From Mucilaginibacter oryzae (GTDB lineage Bacteria; Bacteroidota; Bacteroidia; Sphingobacteriales; Sphingobacteriaceae): a stretch of DNA of 64,000 nt. The stretch covers positions 372,001 to 436,000 of the forward strand of contig NZ_QGHA01000001.1 of the NCBI RefSeq assembly GCF_003148845.1. Reading direction: 5' to 3'. The notes beneath the pieces were generated by a model. The model saw nothing but the letters and a program-made list of their open reading frames with translations. It was not told the DNA's origin and did no database searches. Position 1 is the stretch's first letter. Each line of letters begins with the position of its first letter. Below, one piece after another: positions 1 to 9,430 of the stretch. The position numbers and the translations under genes are program-made.

Positions 1-713
1 TACATGCTGCCCACCAGGTTGCGGTGATAGAAATCATGAATAGCCTTGGCCTGTAAAGCCTTTAACCTGATGTAAGGTAACCGGTAAGATTCGCATAAGT
101 TTAACACCTGCTTCAGGAAGGTCTCACAGCTCTGCTCATCCTTGCGCCTTTCTATCATCACGTTGTATCGATAAACCATGTTGATCAGTTCTATCGAGGG
201 CATACCCTTATTGTGCGCATAGCTTTGGGCGGTCAAAAAATGCCCTTCAGCAATATCCAGGTCGCTTTTATCTTCACCGGGCTTTTCCAGGAAGTAATTA
301 CCGGCCAGGGCGTGTAACTGGCAAAAGAGCGCTCCCGATGCCTTACCGATCATTTCATTTACAGCGGCGAATTTTTCTTTGCGTAAAAGGATCCTGGCCT
401 GCAGAATGGCGATCAGATCGGCCGATGCCTTATCGTTGATATTCTTATTGATGGATTCTGCCACAGTTACATACTTGCCCGCCGAATCTTCCACCATCTC
501 ATACCTTTCCTTATTGGTAAGAAAAAAACCACCTATGGTTACGGCCAGCCTGATCCTGGATTTATCGTCTGCGGCATTACGAAATTGCGTTTTCAGGTCG
601 GGGAGGGAATTCTTAAGATCGATCTGCCCATAGCCCTGGTAGCCGCATAGCATGATAAGCACGGTAAAACATGCCCGGTAATACGGACGCCTGATTTGCT
701 GAAGTATCTTCAT
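1..713 (-). CDS. Exported TPR-like protein, N-terminal part (gene runs off the left edge)
   Basis: Reading leftward from the ATG at 711-713, an uninterrupted frame of 237 codons runs to the window edge, so the C-terminus is missing. The first 30 residues form a signal peptide (basic start MKILQQIRR, hydrophobic core, Ala-free cut region ending YGYGQ). The rest is predicted all-helical, with repeated blocks typical of tetratricopeptide arrays (ARILLRKEKFAAV, AEGHFLTAQSYAHNKG, LKALQAKAIHDFYHR). In Bacteroidota such exported TPR N-termini most often belong to sensor histidine kinases or LuxR-type regulators with periplasmic TPRs, but no kinase or DNA-binding part is visible here, so that function is only inferred. 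It points away from the efflux operon and does not overlap it. Confidence 0.6.
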   Translation of the reverse strand, partial: MKILQQIRRPYYRACFTVLIMLCGYQGYGQIDLKNSLPDLKTQFRNAADDKSRIRLAVTIGGFFLTNKERYEMVEDSAGKYVTVAESINKNINDKASADLIAILQARILLRKEKFAAVNEMIGKASGALFCQLHALAGNYFLEKPGEDKSDLDIAEGHFLTAQSYAHNKGMPSIELINMVYRYNVMIERRKDEQSCETFLKQVLNLCESYRLPYIRLKALQAKAIHDFYHRNLVGSM

Positions 714-1323
714 TTTTTGCTCCGGTGGCTTCGTCACAGGTGTAAGATGGTCATGAAAAAGAGTTACGGAACTTATACCCGTCAAATATCCTTCCATTTA
801 ACAGGAAATTGATTTTAAGAAAGTTAAATAAAAACATGCCCCAAACAACTTACGATATATCGTGAATTTACCGTCGGGGTACGATGATTAAACGAAAGAG
901 CGCTAATACTCTGCCAGTGGACAAAGATCATGTAAAAACGGCAAAGCGCGATAATCATTACCGCATCGGTTTGATGATGGAGCTATCCCCTATTCTTTTA
1001 TAAACATTTAGTTATAAAAATGGGCGTATATCACCTATTGTTCAATTATTTTGGCAATCCCCTTTAAAATGAGCAGTTTTGGGGGTTTAATATTTAAAAT
1101 CAAACGCAGAAGCCTGTTAAAAACGGTTTGATAAAAAAAGCCATTAAAGCAACCTCTATCCGGCATCATTAGCGCCGGCAATTCTCCGTTGCGATCACTT
1201 ATGCTAAAGGGGATTGATCGGTTGGTTGTGATGGCTCCTTTTTCAAACAGCTTCTCTGCAAAAATTATAAAAAGCGGGATGCTCCCCTTAAAAGAACTTA
1301 AATACAAGAATCAAGATAACCCA
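714..1323. other. 610-bp intergenic region before the efflux operon
   Basis: No convincing gene was found. It must contain the promoters of the leftward TPR gene and the rightward RND operon. A 12-bp perfect inverted repeat lies far apart at 1055-1066 (CAATCCCCTTTA) and 1205-1216 (TAAAGGGGATTG), and a short CCGGC/GCCGG hairpin lies between them near 1160-1180. The adaptor frame stays open upstream to about 1189, but the stretch 1189-1323 encodes no signal peptide and precedes a clear lipoprotein signal, so I treat it as untranslated leader. I could not identify a clean TAnnTTTG promoter. Confidence 0.5.
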
Positions 1324-2547
1324 ATGTTTACCCAACACAATTTGATGAATTTAAAACCCGAATGGCTAAAAAGCAGGCAATTGCTACTGAAAGTAGCCGG
1401 CACCGCATCACTTTTATCAATGCTGATATTTTCATCATGTGGCAACGGTAACAACAAAAATAAAGGCGGCGAAGGCGCCGAACAGATTCTTGATTATAAA
1501 GTGCTTGAAATACAACCAAGGCAGGCAACCCTCAATGTAGATTATCCTGCAAGTATCCAGGGGCAGCAGAATATCGAGATCCGGCCTAAAGTTGACGGTT
1601 ATGTAGAGAAAATTTATGTAGATGAGGGCAGCACCGTAACTAAAGGGCAACTCCTTTTTAAAATAAGCGCCCCTCAATATGAGCAGGATGTACGCACGGC
1701 CCAGGCTGGCATAAAAACCGCCGAGGCCGACCTGGCGCTTGCCCGCATGCAGGTTAACAAAGTAAAGCCGCTGGTACAGCAGGATATCATCAGCAAATAT
1801 GAGCTGGAAACCGCGGAATATAATGAACAGTCAAAAGCGGCGGCGCTGGCGCAGGCTAAAGCGGCGCTTGTAAACGCGCAGATTAATGTGGGTTACACTA
1901 CCATTACCAGCCCGGTTAACGGCGTAATAGGTTCATTACCGTACAAGTTGGGCAGCCTGGTAAGCGCGAATACTACCGAACCGTTAACCACTGTTTACAA
2001 CACAGCTAATGTATACGCCTATTTCGCTTTAAATGAAAAGGCGCTGTTAGCTTTTACCCGCGATAGCTCAAACAAAACATCGTTAAGCGCCAAAATTGCC
2101 AAACTGCCTGATGTATCGTTAATATTGCCCGATAGCAGCGTTTATGAACATACCGGCCGTGTTGAAACCATTAACGGCTTAATTAATACGGCGACAGGTG
2201 CGGCCAACGTACGCGCAGATTTTATTAACCCACGCGGCGTGATCCGCAGCGGGAGCAGCGCTACGGTTAGGATACCCAATGTAATTAAAAATGCCATCAT
2301 GGTACCACAATCGGCCACTTACGAGTTGCAGAACAAACGTTTTGTTTACGTGGTAGACGCGCAAAAGAAAGTTAAAAACACCGCCATCGACGTGATGGAT
2401 AATACTGAGAGACAGTTTTATGTAGTTACCGGAGGCTTAAAGCCCGGCGATGTGATTATCCTTGAAAGCAGCGGCAATTTGAAAGATGGCACCGTAATAA
2501 AACCTACCCCGGTAAGCGCGCAAAGCGTTTACGGCGATATTAAATAA
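1324..2547 (+). CDS. RND efflux periplasmic adaptor (membrane fusion protein), lipoprotein
   Basis: AcrA/MexA-type adaptor linking an inner-membrane RND pump to an outer-membrane channel. I chose the ATG at 1324; the ATG at 1345 is equally possible, and both lead into a lipoprotein signal with lipobox FSSC. The protein then has a barrel-sandwich/lipoyl half (PKVDGYVEKIYVDEGSTV...GQLLFKI), a helical hairpin rich in Ala and Lys (about residues 120-185), the second lipoyl half (TITSPVNGVIG) and a beta-barrel/MP domain ending near residue 405. It is 37 bp upstream of the pump gene and clearly in the same operon. Substrate range cannot be read from sequence. An upstream in-frame extension to 1189 exists but would bury the lipoprotein signal. 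Confidence 0.9.
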   Translation: MFTQHNLMNLKPEWLKSRQLLLKVAGTASLLSMLIFSSCGNGNNKNKGGEGAEQILDYKVLEIQPRQATLNVDYPASIQGQQNIEIRPKVDGYVEKIYVDEGSTVTKGQLLFKISAPQYEQDVRTAQAGIKTAEADLALARMQVNKVKPLVQQDIISKYELETAEYNEQSKAAALAQAKAALVNAQINVGYTTITSPVNGVIGSLPYKLGSLVSANTTEPLTTVYNTANVYAYFALNEKALLAFTRDSSNKTSLSAKIAKLPDVSLILPDSSVYEHTGRVETINGLINTATGAANVRADFINPRGVIRSGSSATVRIPNVIKNAIMVPQSATYELQNKRFVYVVDAQKKVKNTAIDVMDNTERQFYVVTGGLKPGDVIILESSGNLKDGTVIKPTPVSAQSVYGDIK

Positions 2548-2584
2548 ACATACAAGCACCTTACCCCATACATAAAGCAATACC

Positions 2585-5500
2585 ATGCTTAAAAAATTTA
2601 TAGAACGCCCTGTACTGTCAACCGTTATATCGGTGATCCTGGTGATATTAGGGGTACTTGGCCTTGCTACATTACCGGTATCCCAATACCCGGATATCGC
2701 CCCGCCTACCGTACAGGTACAGGCTTTTTACAGCGGCGCCAATGCCGATGTGGTACTTAAAAGCGTGATCATCCCGCTGGAAGAACAGATAAACGGCGTT
2801 GAGAACATGACCTACATGACCTCATCGGCCAGTAATGATGGTTCGGCATCCATTACCGTATTTTTTAAAGTAGGCACCAACCCCGATCTGGCCGCCGTAA
2901 ACGTGCAAAACCGCGTATCAAGGGCTACCAGTTTACTGCCTTTGGTGGTTACGCAATCGGGGGTATCGGTATCCAAAAGCCAGAGCAGTGAGCTGGTTAT
3001 ATTTTCCCTGTACAGCGAAGACAAAACCTACGATGAAACCTTTTTGCAAAACTATACCAAAATTAACCTTGTACCGCAAATTCAGCGTGTTACCGGCGTG
3101 GGGCAGGCACAGGTTTTCGGATCGAAGGATTATTCGATGCGCATCTGGCTTAAGCCTGATATCATGTCGCGCTATGGTTTGGTGCCCGATGATATTACCG
3201 AGGCCCTGAACGAGCAGAACATTGAAGCTGCGCCCGGTAAATTCGGCGAAAACAGCCACGAACCGTTTCAATATGTACTGCGCTACAAAGGCCGCCTGCA
3301 AACACCTAAAGAGTTTGGTGATATGATCATCAAATCGGTAGGCAACGGCGAGTTGCTGCGGTTGCATGATGTAGCCCGCGTTGAACTTGGCGCTCTCGAC
3401 TATTCGTTTGTGGAGCAAACCAACGGTTTGCCATCGGTGGGCGTGGCCATCAGCCAAACAGCAGGCTCAAACGCGCACGATGTAATTAATGAAACCAGGA
3501 AAATCATCGATCAGGCAGCTGAAAAATTTCCGCACGGTGTAAAAGTTGCTTACCTGGTTGATGCCAATGAGTTTTTAAATGCTTCGATAGAAAAAGTGAT
3601 CAGCACCCTGATAGAAGCCTTTATACTGGTATTCATCGTAGTGTTTGTTTTCCTGCAGGATTTCCGGTCAACCCTCATTCCAGCCATAGCCGTTCCGGTA
3701 GCTATTGTAGGCACCTTCTTTTTCCTCAACCTGTTTGGCTTTACCATTAACCTGCTTACGCTATTCGCATTGGTATTGGCCATAGGTATTGTGGTAGATG
3801 ATGCCATTGTGGTGGTAGAGGCCGTACATGCCAAACTCGACCAGGGCTATAAATCGGCCCGGAAAGCCTCGGTGGATGCGATGAACGAAATTTCGGGCGC
3901 TATCGTTTCCATCACGCTCGTTATGTCGGCCGTGTTTTTACCGGTTACGTTTATATCCGGCTCTACCGGTGTGTTTTATAAGCAGTTTGGTATTACACTG
4001 GCGGTGGCCATTATATTATCGGCGGTAAACGCGTTAACACTAAGCCCTGCCCTATGCGCGCTGTTTTTAAAACCACACCAAAAAGGCCAGCCTAAACACG
4101 GCTTCATCAACCGGTTTTATGTAGCGTTCAACACCTCGTTCGATATGGTAAGCGGTAAGTACCAAAAATCAATAGGCTTTTTGGCCCGCCGCAAATGGAT
4201 AGTGATAGCCACGGTGCTAGTATTTGCCGGGGCTTTCGCCTTCCTGGTAAAAACCACGCCATCCAGCTTTGTGCCCAATGAAGACCAGGGTACGATATTT
4301 GCAGCCATCAGCTTACCGCCTGCCTCATCCATGGAGCGTACCGAAGCTGTAGCCACTAAAATTGACAGCATTGGCCGTACCTTTCCGGAGGTGGAAAATT
4401 CGCTTAAACTGGTAGGTTTTAACTTCCTGGCCGGGTCGGGCAGCGCTTATGCCATGGTGATCCTGAAATTAAAAGACTGGGACCACCGCAAGCAAAAAAA
4501 TCAAAGTCTTGAAAGTATTATCGGTCAGCTTTTTGCTAAAACCGCCGGGCTGCGCGAGGCCAGCGTATTTTACTTTTCGCCCCCTACGCTACAGGGCTTC
4601 GGTAACAGCGATGGCTTTGAGTTCCAGTTACAGGATAAAGGCGGCCATACCATTAACGAGATCTTTAAAGTAAGTAACGATTTCCAGGCGGCCTTACGCA
4701 AACGCAAGGAAATTCAAAACCTGAACTCATCATTCAATCCTAACTTCCCACAGTTCCAGGTTGATGTAAACGTGGCCAAATGTAAGGAGGCAGGCGTTAG
4801 CGTAAACTCGGTATTGGGTACACTGCAGGGATATTACGGTGGTTTGTATGCCTCAAACTTTAACCAGTTTGGTAAACAATACAGGGTAATGGTACAGGCC
4901 GATTATGATTACCGCACTAACCAAACCGGCTTGAGCAAAATATTTGTGCGCAATAATGCCGGGGTAATGGCCCCCATTACTACCTTTGTTACGTTGAAGC
5001 GGGTATTTGGCCCTGAGTCTATCTCACGCTTTAACCTGTTTACGGCCATATCAGTATCAGGTTCGCCTAACCCGGGTTACAGTACCGGCGATGCCATTAA
5101 AGCCATCCAGGAAACCGCGGCGCAAACACTCCCGGCCGGTTATGATTACGAGTTTTCAGGGTTAACCCGCGAGGAATTAAGTACCGGTACACAATCAGCT
5201 TACATTTTTATCCTGTGCCTGGTGTTTGTTTACTTTTTGCTCAGCGCCCAGTACGAGAGCTATATCCTACCCTTTGCGGTGCTGTTGTCGCTGCCGGTTG
5301 GTTTGGCGGGCACTTACATTTTTGCCCGGATCTTCGATATCGGCAGTAACATCTATTTGCAGATCTCGCTCATCATGCTCATCGGTTTATTAGCCAAAAA
5401 CGCCATCCTGATTGTGGAGTTCGCGCTCGACAGGCGCAGGGCGGGTATGGAGATCATCCCCGCGGCGATTGCCGGTGCCGAAGCCCGCTTACGCCCCATC

Positions 5501-5746
5501 CTGATGACGTCATTCGCCTTTATTTTCGGGATTATGCCGTTGATGTTTTCAACCGGTGCCGGGGCTAATGGTAACCGCTCCATCGGTGCCGGCGCGGTGG
5601 GCGGCATGTTTGTAGGTACGGTGTTCGGCGTATTCGTGATCCCCGTGCTGTTCATTATTTTCCAGTTACTGCAGGAGCGCGTAAGCCCGCCGAATAAATA
5701 CCGCGACGAAGACGACGACGCGCCCGAAACAATCCCCGCTCCATAA
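2585..5746 (+). CDS. RND efflux pump, HAE1 family (AcrB/MexB type)
   Basis: Proton-driven inner-membrane transporter of 1053 residues, the usual length for the hydrophobe/amphiphile efflux-1 family. It opens with the typical MLKKFIERPVLSTVISV helix and PVSQYPDIAPP segment. The proton-relay aspartate pair sits in TM4 (IGIVVDDAIVVVEA, Asp about 405 and 406), and the matching TM10 lysine is present (GLLAKNAILIVEF, Lys about 937). Two large periplasmic loops and a C-terminal charged tail complete it. It sits between its adaptor (37 bp upstream) and its channel (14 bp downstream), forming a complete tripartite pump for drugs, detergents or metabolites. Nothing looks truncated. Confidence 0.96.
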   Translation: MLKKFIERPVLSTVISVILVILGVLGLATLPVSQYPDIAPPTVQVQAFYSGANADVVLKSVIIPLEEQINGVENMTYMTSSASNDGSASITVFFKVGTNPDLAAVNVQNRVSRATSLLPLVVTQSGVSVSKSQSSELVIFSLYSEDKTYDETFLQNYTKINLVPQIQRVTGVGQAQVFGSKDYSMRIWLKPDIMSRYGLVPDDITEALNEQNIEAAPGKFGENSHEPFQYVLRYKGRLQTPKEFGDMIIKSVGNGELLRLHDVARVELGALDYSFVEQTNGLPSVGVAISQTAGSNAHDVINETRKIIDQAAEKFPHGVKVAYLVDANEFLNASIEKVISTLIEAFILVFIVVFVFLQDFRSTLIPAIAVPVAIVGTFFFLNLFGFTINLLTLFALVLAIGIVVDDAIVVVEAVHAKLDQGYKSARKASVDAMNEISGAIVSITLVMSAVFLPVTFISGSTGVFYKQFGITLAVAIILSAVNALTLSPALCALFLKPHQKGQPKHGFINRFYVAFNTSFDMVSGKYQKSIGFLARRKWIVIATVLVFAGAFAFLVKTTPSSFVPNEDQGTIFAAISLPPASSMERTEAVATKIDSIGRTFPEVENSLKLVGFNFLAGSGSAYAMVILKLKDWDHRKQKNQSLESIIGQLFAKTAGLREASVFYFSPPTLQGFGNSDGFEFQLQDKGGHTINEIFKVSNDFQAALRKRKEIQNLNSSFNPNFPQFQVDVNVAKCKEAGVSVNSVLGTLQGYYGGLYASNFNQFGKQYRVMVQADYDYRTNQTGLSKIFVRNNAGVMAPITTFVTLKRVFGPESISRFNLFTAISVSGSPNPGYSTGDAIKAIQETAAQTLPAGYDYEFSGLTREELSTGTQSAYIFILCLVFVYFLLSAQYESYILPFAVLLSLPVGLAGTYIFARIFDIGSNIYLQISLIMLIGLLAKNAILIVEFALDRRRAGMEIIPAAIAGAEARLRPILMTSFAFIFGIMPLMFSTGAGANGNRSIGAGAVGGMFVGTVFGVFVIPVLFIIFQLLQERVSPPNKYRDEDDDAPETIPAP

Positions 5747-5760
5747 CTTCACCTTTTGCA

Positions 5761-7167
5761 ATGAATAAAAAAGCTATAAAATATACCTGTTTACCTGCAA
5801 TATTGCTCCTGGCGATGTCGTCGTGCCTGGTTAATAAAAAATATCAGCAACCGGGTTTAAACACCGGAAATTTGTACCGCGATGTGAATACTACAGACAG
5901 CGCTACGCTGGCATTAATGCCCTGGCAAACGCTTTTTACCGATACCACTTTAAAGGCCTTGATCCGGGAAGGATTGAATAACAACCTCGACCTGAAAAAC
6001 GCTATTCAGCGCATTGCCGAAGCGCAGGCAGCTTTGCTGCAAAGCAAAGGCGCTTTGCTACCCAATGTAAGCGGCAACGCATCGGTAACCCGGTCCAAAC
6101 AATCAACCGCCGGACTAAACTTTCCGTCGGGTATAGGTTTTAACACATTAACCACTACCTACCAGGCCGGCTTAAGTACCTCCTGGGAAGCAGACATTTG
6201 GGGAAAACTAACCAGCGCCAAACGGGCCGCGCTTGCAGGCTACCTGCAAACCGATGCCGCCAAACGGGCGGTACAAACCCAGCTGATAGCTGATATAGCC
6301 AATAATTATTTTTTATTACTGGCGCTTGACCGGCAGCTGGAAATAACCAAAGAGACCCTGGCCAACCGCATTAAAGATGTGGAGACGATGAAAAAGCTGA
6401 AAGAAGGCGCAGTGGTAACCGGCGCTGCCGTAGTGCAAAGCGAAGCCAATCGCTACGCCGCCGAAGTATCCATCCCCGATCTGAAACGCAGCATCCGCGA
6501 AACTGAAAACGCCCTGGATATTTTACTGGCCCGCAGCCCCGGTCCGATCAGCCGTTCAGCGCTCGCAAACCAAAATATTACTGCGTCTTTGCAAACCGGG
6601 CTGCCTTCACAACTATTGGCCAACCGCCCCGACGTACAGCAGGGGGAATACGCTTTCAGGGCAGCATTTGAAAATACCAATGTGGCCCGCGGATACTTTT
6701 ATCCCCAGTTTACGATCACTGCATCGGCCGGATTTTCAAGCCTGCAGCTGAAAGACTTTTTTGATCACTCGGTATTCTATAATATTGTTGGGGGATTAAC
6801 CCAGCCCATATTTAACCAGGGTATCAACAAAGCGCGCCTGCGTACGGCCCAGGCCCAGCAGCAGGAAGCGTTGAACAGCTTTCAAAAAACATTGCTGGTA
6901 GCAGGCCAGGAAGTATCGGACGCGCTTTATGCGCACCAAACCGCGGTTGAAAAGCAGGATGCCCGCGCTAAACAAATAGCAGCGCTGCAAAAATCGGTAA
7001 CTTACACACAGCAGCTGCTGCGTTACAGTTCGGCCACAAATTATACAGACGTGCTTACATCCGAGCAAAACCTGCTGGCGGCGCAACTAAGCGGAGTAAA
7101 TGATAAACTGCAGGAATTACAATCGGTAGTTAATTTGTACCGGGCCTTGGGCGGTGGCTGGCGATAG
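5761..7167 (+). CDS. TolC/OprM-like outer-membrane efflux channel, lipoprotein
   Basis: Outer-membrane factor of 468 residues in the NodT/OprM lipoprotein class. The signal ends in lipobox MSSC (Cys near residue 22). Two copies of the outer-membrane efflux repeat are visible: PWQTLFTDTTLKALIREGLNNNLDLKNA begins the first helical part, and LLANRPDVQQGEYAFRAA (the conserved RPDV...AE-type motif) begins the second. It ends with VVNLYRALGGGW, the standard C-terminus of this family. It is the third gene of the RND operon, 14 bp after the pump, and supplies the exit duct. Confidence 0.95.
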   Translation: MNKKAIKYTCLPAILLLAMSSCLVNKKYQQPGLNTGNLYRDVNTTDSATLALMPWQTLFTDTTLKALIREGLNNNLDLKNAIQRIAEAQAALLQSKGALLPNVSGNASVTRSKQSTAGLNFPSGIGFNTLTTTYQAGLSTSWEADIWGKLTSAKRAALAGYLQTDAAKRAVQTQLIADIANNYFLLLALDRQLEITKETLANRIKDVETMKKLKEGAVVTGAAVVQSEANRYAAEVSIPDLKRSIRETENALDILLARSPGPISRSALANQNITASLQTGLPSQLLANRPDVQQGEYAFRAAFENTNVARGYFYPQFTITASAGFSSLQLKDFFDHSVFYNIVGGLTQPIFNQGINKARLRTAQAQQQEALNSFQKTLLVAGQEVSDALYAHQTAVEKQDARAKQIAALQKSVTYTQQLLRYSSATNYTDVLTSEQNLLAAQLSGVNDKLQELQSVVNLYRALGGGWR

Positions 7168-7223
7168 ATTTTTAATCGATACCTTTACAGTAATCAATTA
7201 TTAACCTTAGCTGCTTCAACATC

Positions 7224-7583
7224 ATGAATACCAACACCCATAACGAGCGTATTGCGAAAATGACCTTCGCTTCGGTATATCCCCATTATGTGGCAAAAGT
7301 AGAAAAGAAAGGCCGCACAAAACAGGAACTTCACGAGGTGATTACCTGGCTAACCGGCTTTGATGATGAACAGATTGCTGATTTGGCAGACCGGAAGGTA
7401 ACCTTCGAAACATTCTTTGCCTCGGCCTCGCTCAATGCTAACGCGCCACTTATTACCGGCATGATCTGCGGTTACCGGATTGAAGAGATCGAAGATCCGC
7501 TAACGCGCAATGTACGTTACCTGGACAAACTGGTAGATGAACTGGCCAAAGGCAGAAAGATGGAAAAAATATTGCGGGCCTGA
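7224..7583 (+). CDS. DUF2200 family protein
   Basis: A 119-residue cytosolic protein matching my recollection of the DUF2200 family (start [26 protein letters not shown], then [40 protein letters not shown]). The family is widely distributed and of unknown function; its members look like small helical enzymes or regulators. The gene is 57 bp downstream of the efflux channel gene in the same direction, so it may be weakly co-transcribed, but the gap is larger than within the operon. Confidence 0.85.
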   Translation: MNTNTHNERIAKMTFASVYPHYVAKVEKKGRTKQELHEVITWLTGFDDEQIADLADRKVTFETFFASASLNANAPLITGMICGYRIEEIEDPLTRNVRYLDKLVDELAKGRKMEKILRA

Positions 7584-7620
7584 ACCGCATTAAATATTCA
7601 GCTACACATCGGCCAGGGTT

Positions 7621-8604
7621 TTACATCCCTGCCGCGTCCTTATTATAGCGGTCGCGATAGGCTAAAGGCGAAAGCCCGGTGATTTTACGAAACACCTCTC
7701 TAAAAGCTTTCATATCGGCATAGCCAACCTCGTACATCACTTCATTAACTGTTTTGCGGGTGGTTTCAAACGCTTTCTTGGCAATTTCCATTTTAACCCG
7801 CTGGGCATATTCTACAGGGGTGTTACCGGTAGCTTTAATAAAACGCCTGTCGAAATTGCGACGACCGATGGCGAAGCTGGATGCGAGTTGTTCGACAGAT
7901 ATTTTTTCTTCCGGATTATTTTCAATATAAACCTGTGCTTTTTTGATAAGCTCGTCGCTATGCGAGCGTTGACCCTTAAAAATAATGAAAGCCGACTGGC
8001 TGTGGCGGTCCATTTCGATCTGGAAAACCTTCGAACAGAAAATAGCCGTTTGACGGTCGTAATATTTTTCAACCAGGTAAAGGATCAGGTTAAGAAAGGA
8101 ATAAGCCCCGCCGTTGGTGTAAATGCCCTGTTCATCGGTAATCAGCTGGTCGGTTTTTAAATTCACTTTAGGATAAAGCAGCTTCAGTTGGTCGGCCGCC
8201 GACCAGTGCGTGGAACAACTTTTACCGTCGAGTAAACCGGCAGCGGCCAGCAGGTAGGCACCGGTACAAATACTGGCAACGCAGGCACCGTTACGATATT
8301 GCCTGGCTATCCAATCAATTAACTCACCATTAGCTTGTATGGCTTGCTGATAGTTATGGTTAAGAGAAGGAATGATAACCAGGTTGGTACGGTCAATTTC
8401 CGAAATATGTTTATGCGGCCGGGCCGTAAAAAGGCCTCCGTAAAAATCAACTTCGCCCGAAATGCCGGCCAGTTCAATCTTAAAAACTTCCTTTTTGCCT
8501 GCATCTTTACAGTAAGCGTTGGCGCGGGTAAAAATTATGTAGGCGCCTACAATGCTGCTCAGGTTATTTTCCCCTTGGGGTACGATGATGGTAAGGTGCT
8601 TCAT
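7621..8604 (-). CDS. GlxA-type AraC family regulator with DJ-1/PfpI domain
   Basis: A 327-residue transcription factor. Residues 1-200 form a DJ-1/PfpI (class I glutamine amidotransferase-like) domain with the nucleophile-elbow segment VASICTGAYLLAAAGLLDG, used as a sensor rather than an enzyme in this family. Residues about 220-322 are an AraC two-HTH DNA-binding domain (ISVEQLASSFAIGRRNFDRRF, then VNEVMYEVGYADMKAFREVFRKITGLSPLAYR). It is transcribed divergently from a DinB-like gene, and paired direct repeats lie in the shared upstream region, so that gene pair is its probable target. Its ligand is unknown. Confidence 0.92.
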   Translation of the reverse strand: MKHLTIIVPQGENNLSSIVGAYIIFTRANAYCKDAGKKEVFKIELAGISGEVDFYGGLFTARPHKHISEIDRTNLVIIPSLNHNYQQAIQANGELIDWIARQYRNGACVASICTGAYLLAAAGLLDGKSCSTHWSAADQLKLLYPKVNLKTDQLITDEQGIYTNGGAYSFLNLILYLVEKYYDRQTAIFCSKVFQIEMDRHSQSAFIIFKGQRSHSDELIKKAQVYIENNPEEKISVEQLASSFAIGRRNFDRRFIKATGNTPVEYAQRVKMEIAKKAFETTRKTVNEVMYEVGYADMKAFREVFRKITGLSPLAYRDRYNKDAAGM

Positions 8605-8640
8605 AACGATGGCTTTAAGATAAAGATAAGTATTTGAGGA

Positions 8641-8671
8641 TGTCTAAATCAACCCGTCATATTGTCTAAAT
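8641..8671 (+). promoter_or_regulatory. Paired direct repeats, probable AraC/GlxA binding site
   Basis: TGTCTAAAT occurs twice, at 8641-8649 and 8663-8671, with a start-to-start distance of 22 bp, two helical turns. The copies continue to agree at several following positions. They end 9 bp before the -33-like element of the dinB-like gene. Direct repeats in this phase beside a -35 region are the usual site of AraC-family activators, and the divergent gene encodes one. Binding is inferred, not shown. Confidence 0.55.
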
Positions 8672-8680
8672 AACACCCCA

Positions 8681-8708
8681 TTGCAGCTACAAATGGATTG
8701 TAGATTTG
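8681..8708 (+). promoter_or_regulatory. Probable Bacteroidota-type promoter of the DinB/SRPBCC pair
   Basis: TAGATTTG at 8701-8708 is an exact match to the Bacteroidota -7 consensus TAnnTTTG. A TTG at 8681-8683 lies 17 bp upstream, an acceptable -33 spacing. This predicts transcription from about 8713-8716 and a leader of about 30 nt before the ATG at 8746. Confidence 0.5.
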
Positions 8709-8745
8709 TGTGAACCACTGTTGGTTACACCATATCAATAAACCA

Positions 8746-9426
8746 ATGAAAAAGAAAACTTTTGGGGTTTTGTTGCCCTTGCTGGGCCTTAGTCTTTATA
8801 ACAGCCATGCCCGACCTAAAATGATCAACCAGCAACAACATACAGTTATGATAGCAGCACCAACAACAAGCAAACAGGTTGAACTTACGCCTAAGGAAAG
8901 AGCATATGCTGTTGATCTTTTAACGCAGACAGAATCGGCGGTTTTTGCTTCTGTAGAGGGCCTGACGGAGGCACAGCTACAATTTAAGTCGGCGACGGAC
9001 AGGTGGAGTATAGCCGAATGTATTAAACACATAGCGGCAGCCGAGAAAAACCTTTGGGAGCTGGTGGATGCATCACTAAAACAACCTGCGAACCCCGAAA
9101 AAAGAGCGGGTATCCAATTTACCGACGAACAATTGATTAAAGCGGTAGAAGACAGATCGCACAAATCGAAAACCTTTGCCGCGCTTGAGCCTGAAAACTC
9201 GCCTTATAAAACTACTAAAGAAGCGCTCGCCGCGTTTAAGGAAAACCGTGAAAAGCTGATAGCATTTGTTAAAAAAACGCCGGACGACCTGCGGAACCAT
9301 GTATCCGTATTACCTATCGGAACGTATGATGCCTACCAGTTTATCCTGCTGATCCCGGCGCATACCAACAGGCATACACAGCAAATTGCGGAGGTGAAAG
9401 CAGACGCCGGTTTTCCGAAAAGTTAA
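8746..9426 (+). CDS. DinB-family protein with export signal
   Basis: I start this at the ATG at 8746, which gives a 226-residue protein with a plausible signal peptide (MKKKTFGVLLPLLGLSLYNS); the GTG at 8710 would overlap the predicted promoter. After a linker, residues about 40-220 form a DinB-like four-helix bundle. The usual metal-binding histidines are visible: one in AECIKHIAAAEKNLWELV and two in PAHTNRHTQQIAEV (HxxxH). DinB-like proteins are thought to be metal-dependent thiol transferases or hydrolases; the role here is unknown. It is followed after 4 bp by an SRPBCC gene. Confidence 0.85.
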   Translation: MKKKTFGVLLPLLGLSLYNSHARPKMINQQQHTVMIAAPTTSKQVELTPKERAYAVDLLTQTESAVFASVEGLTEAQLQFKSATDRWSIAECIKHIAAAEKNLWELVDASLKQPANPEKRAGIQFTDEQLIKAVEDRSHKSKTFAALEPENSPYKTTKEALAAFKENREKLIAFVKKTPDDLRNHVSVLPIGTYDAYQFILLIPAHTNRHTQQIAEVKADAGFPKS

Positions 9427-9430
9427 GCTT

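Noticed and set aside
1189..1323. Upstream extension of the RND adaptor to an ATG-like start at 1189
   Set aside because: It would place 45 non-signal residues before a clear lipoprotein signal peptide with lipobox FSSC.
2933..3457. A 174-codon antisense open frame inside the RND pump gene
   Set aside because: The pump frame carries all family motifs across this stretch; the antisense product shows no family features.
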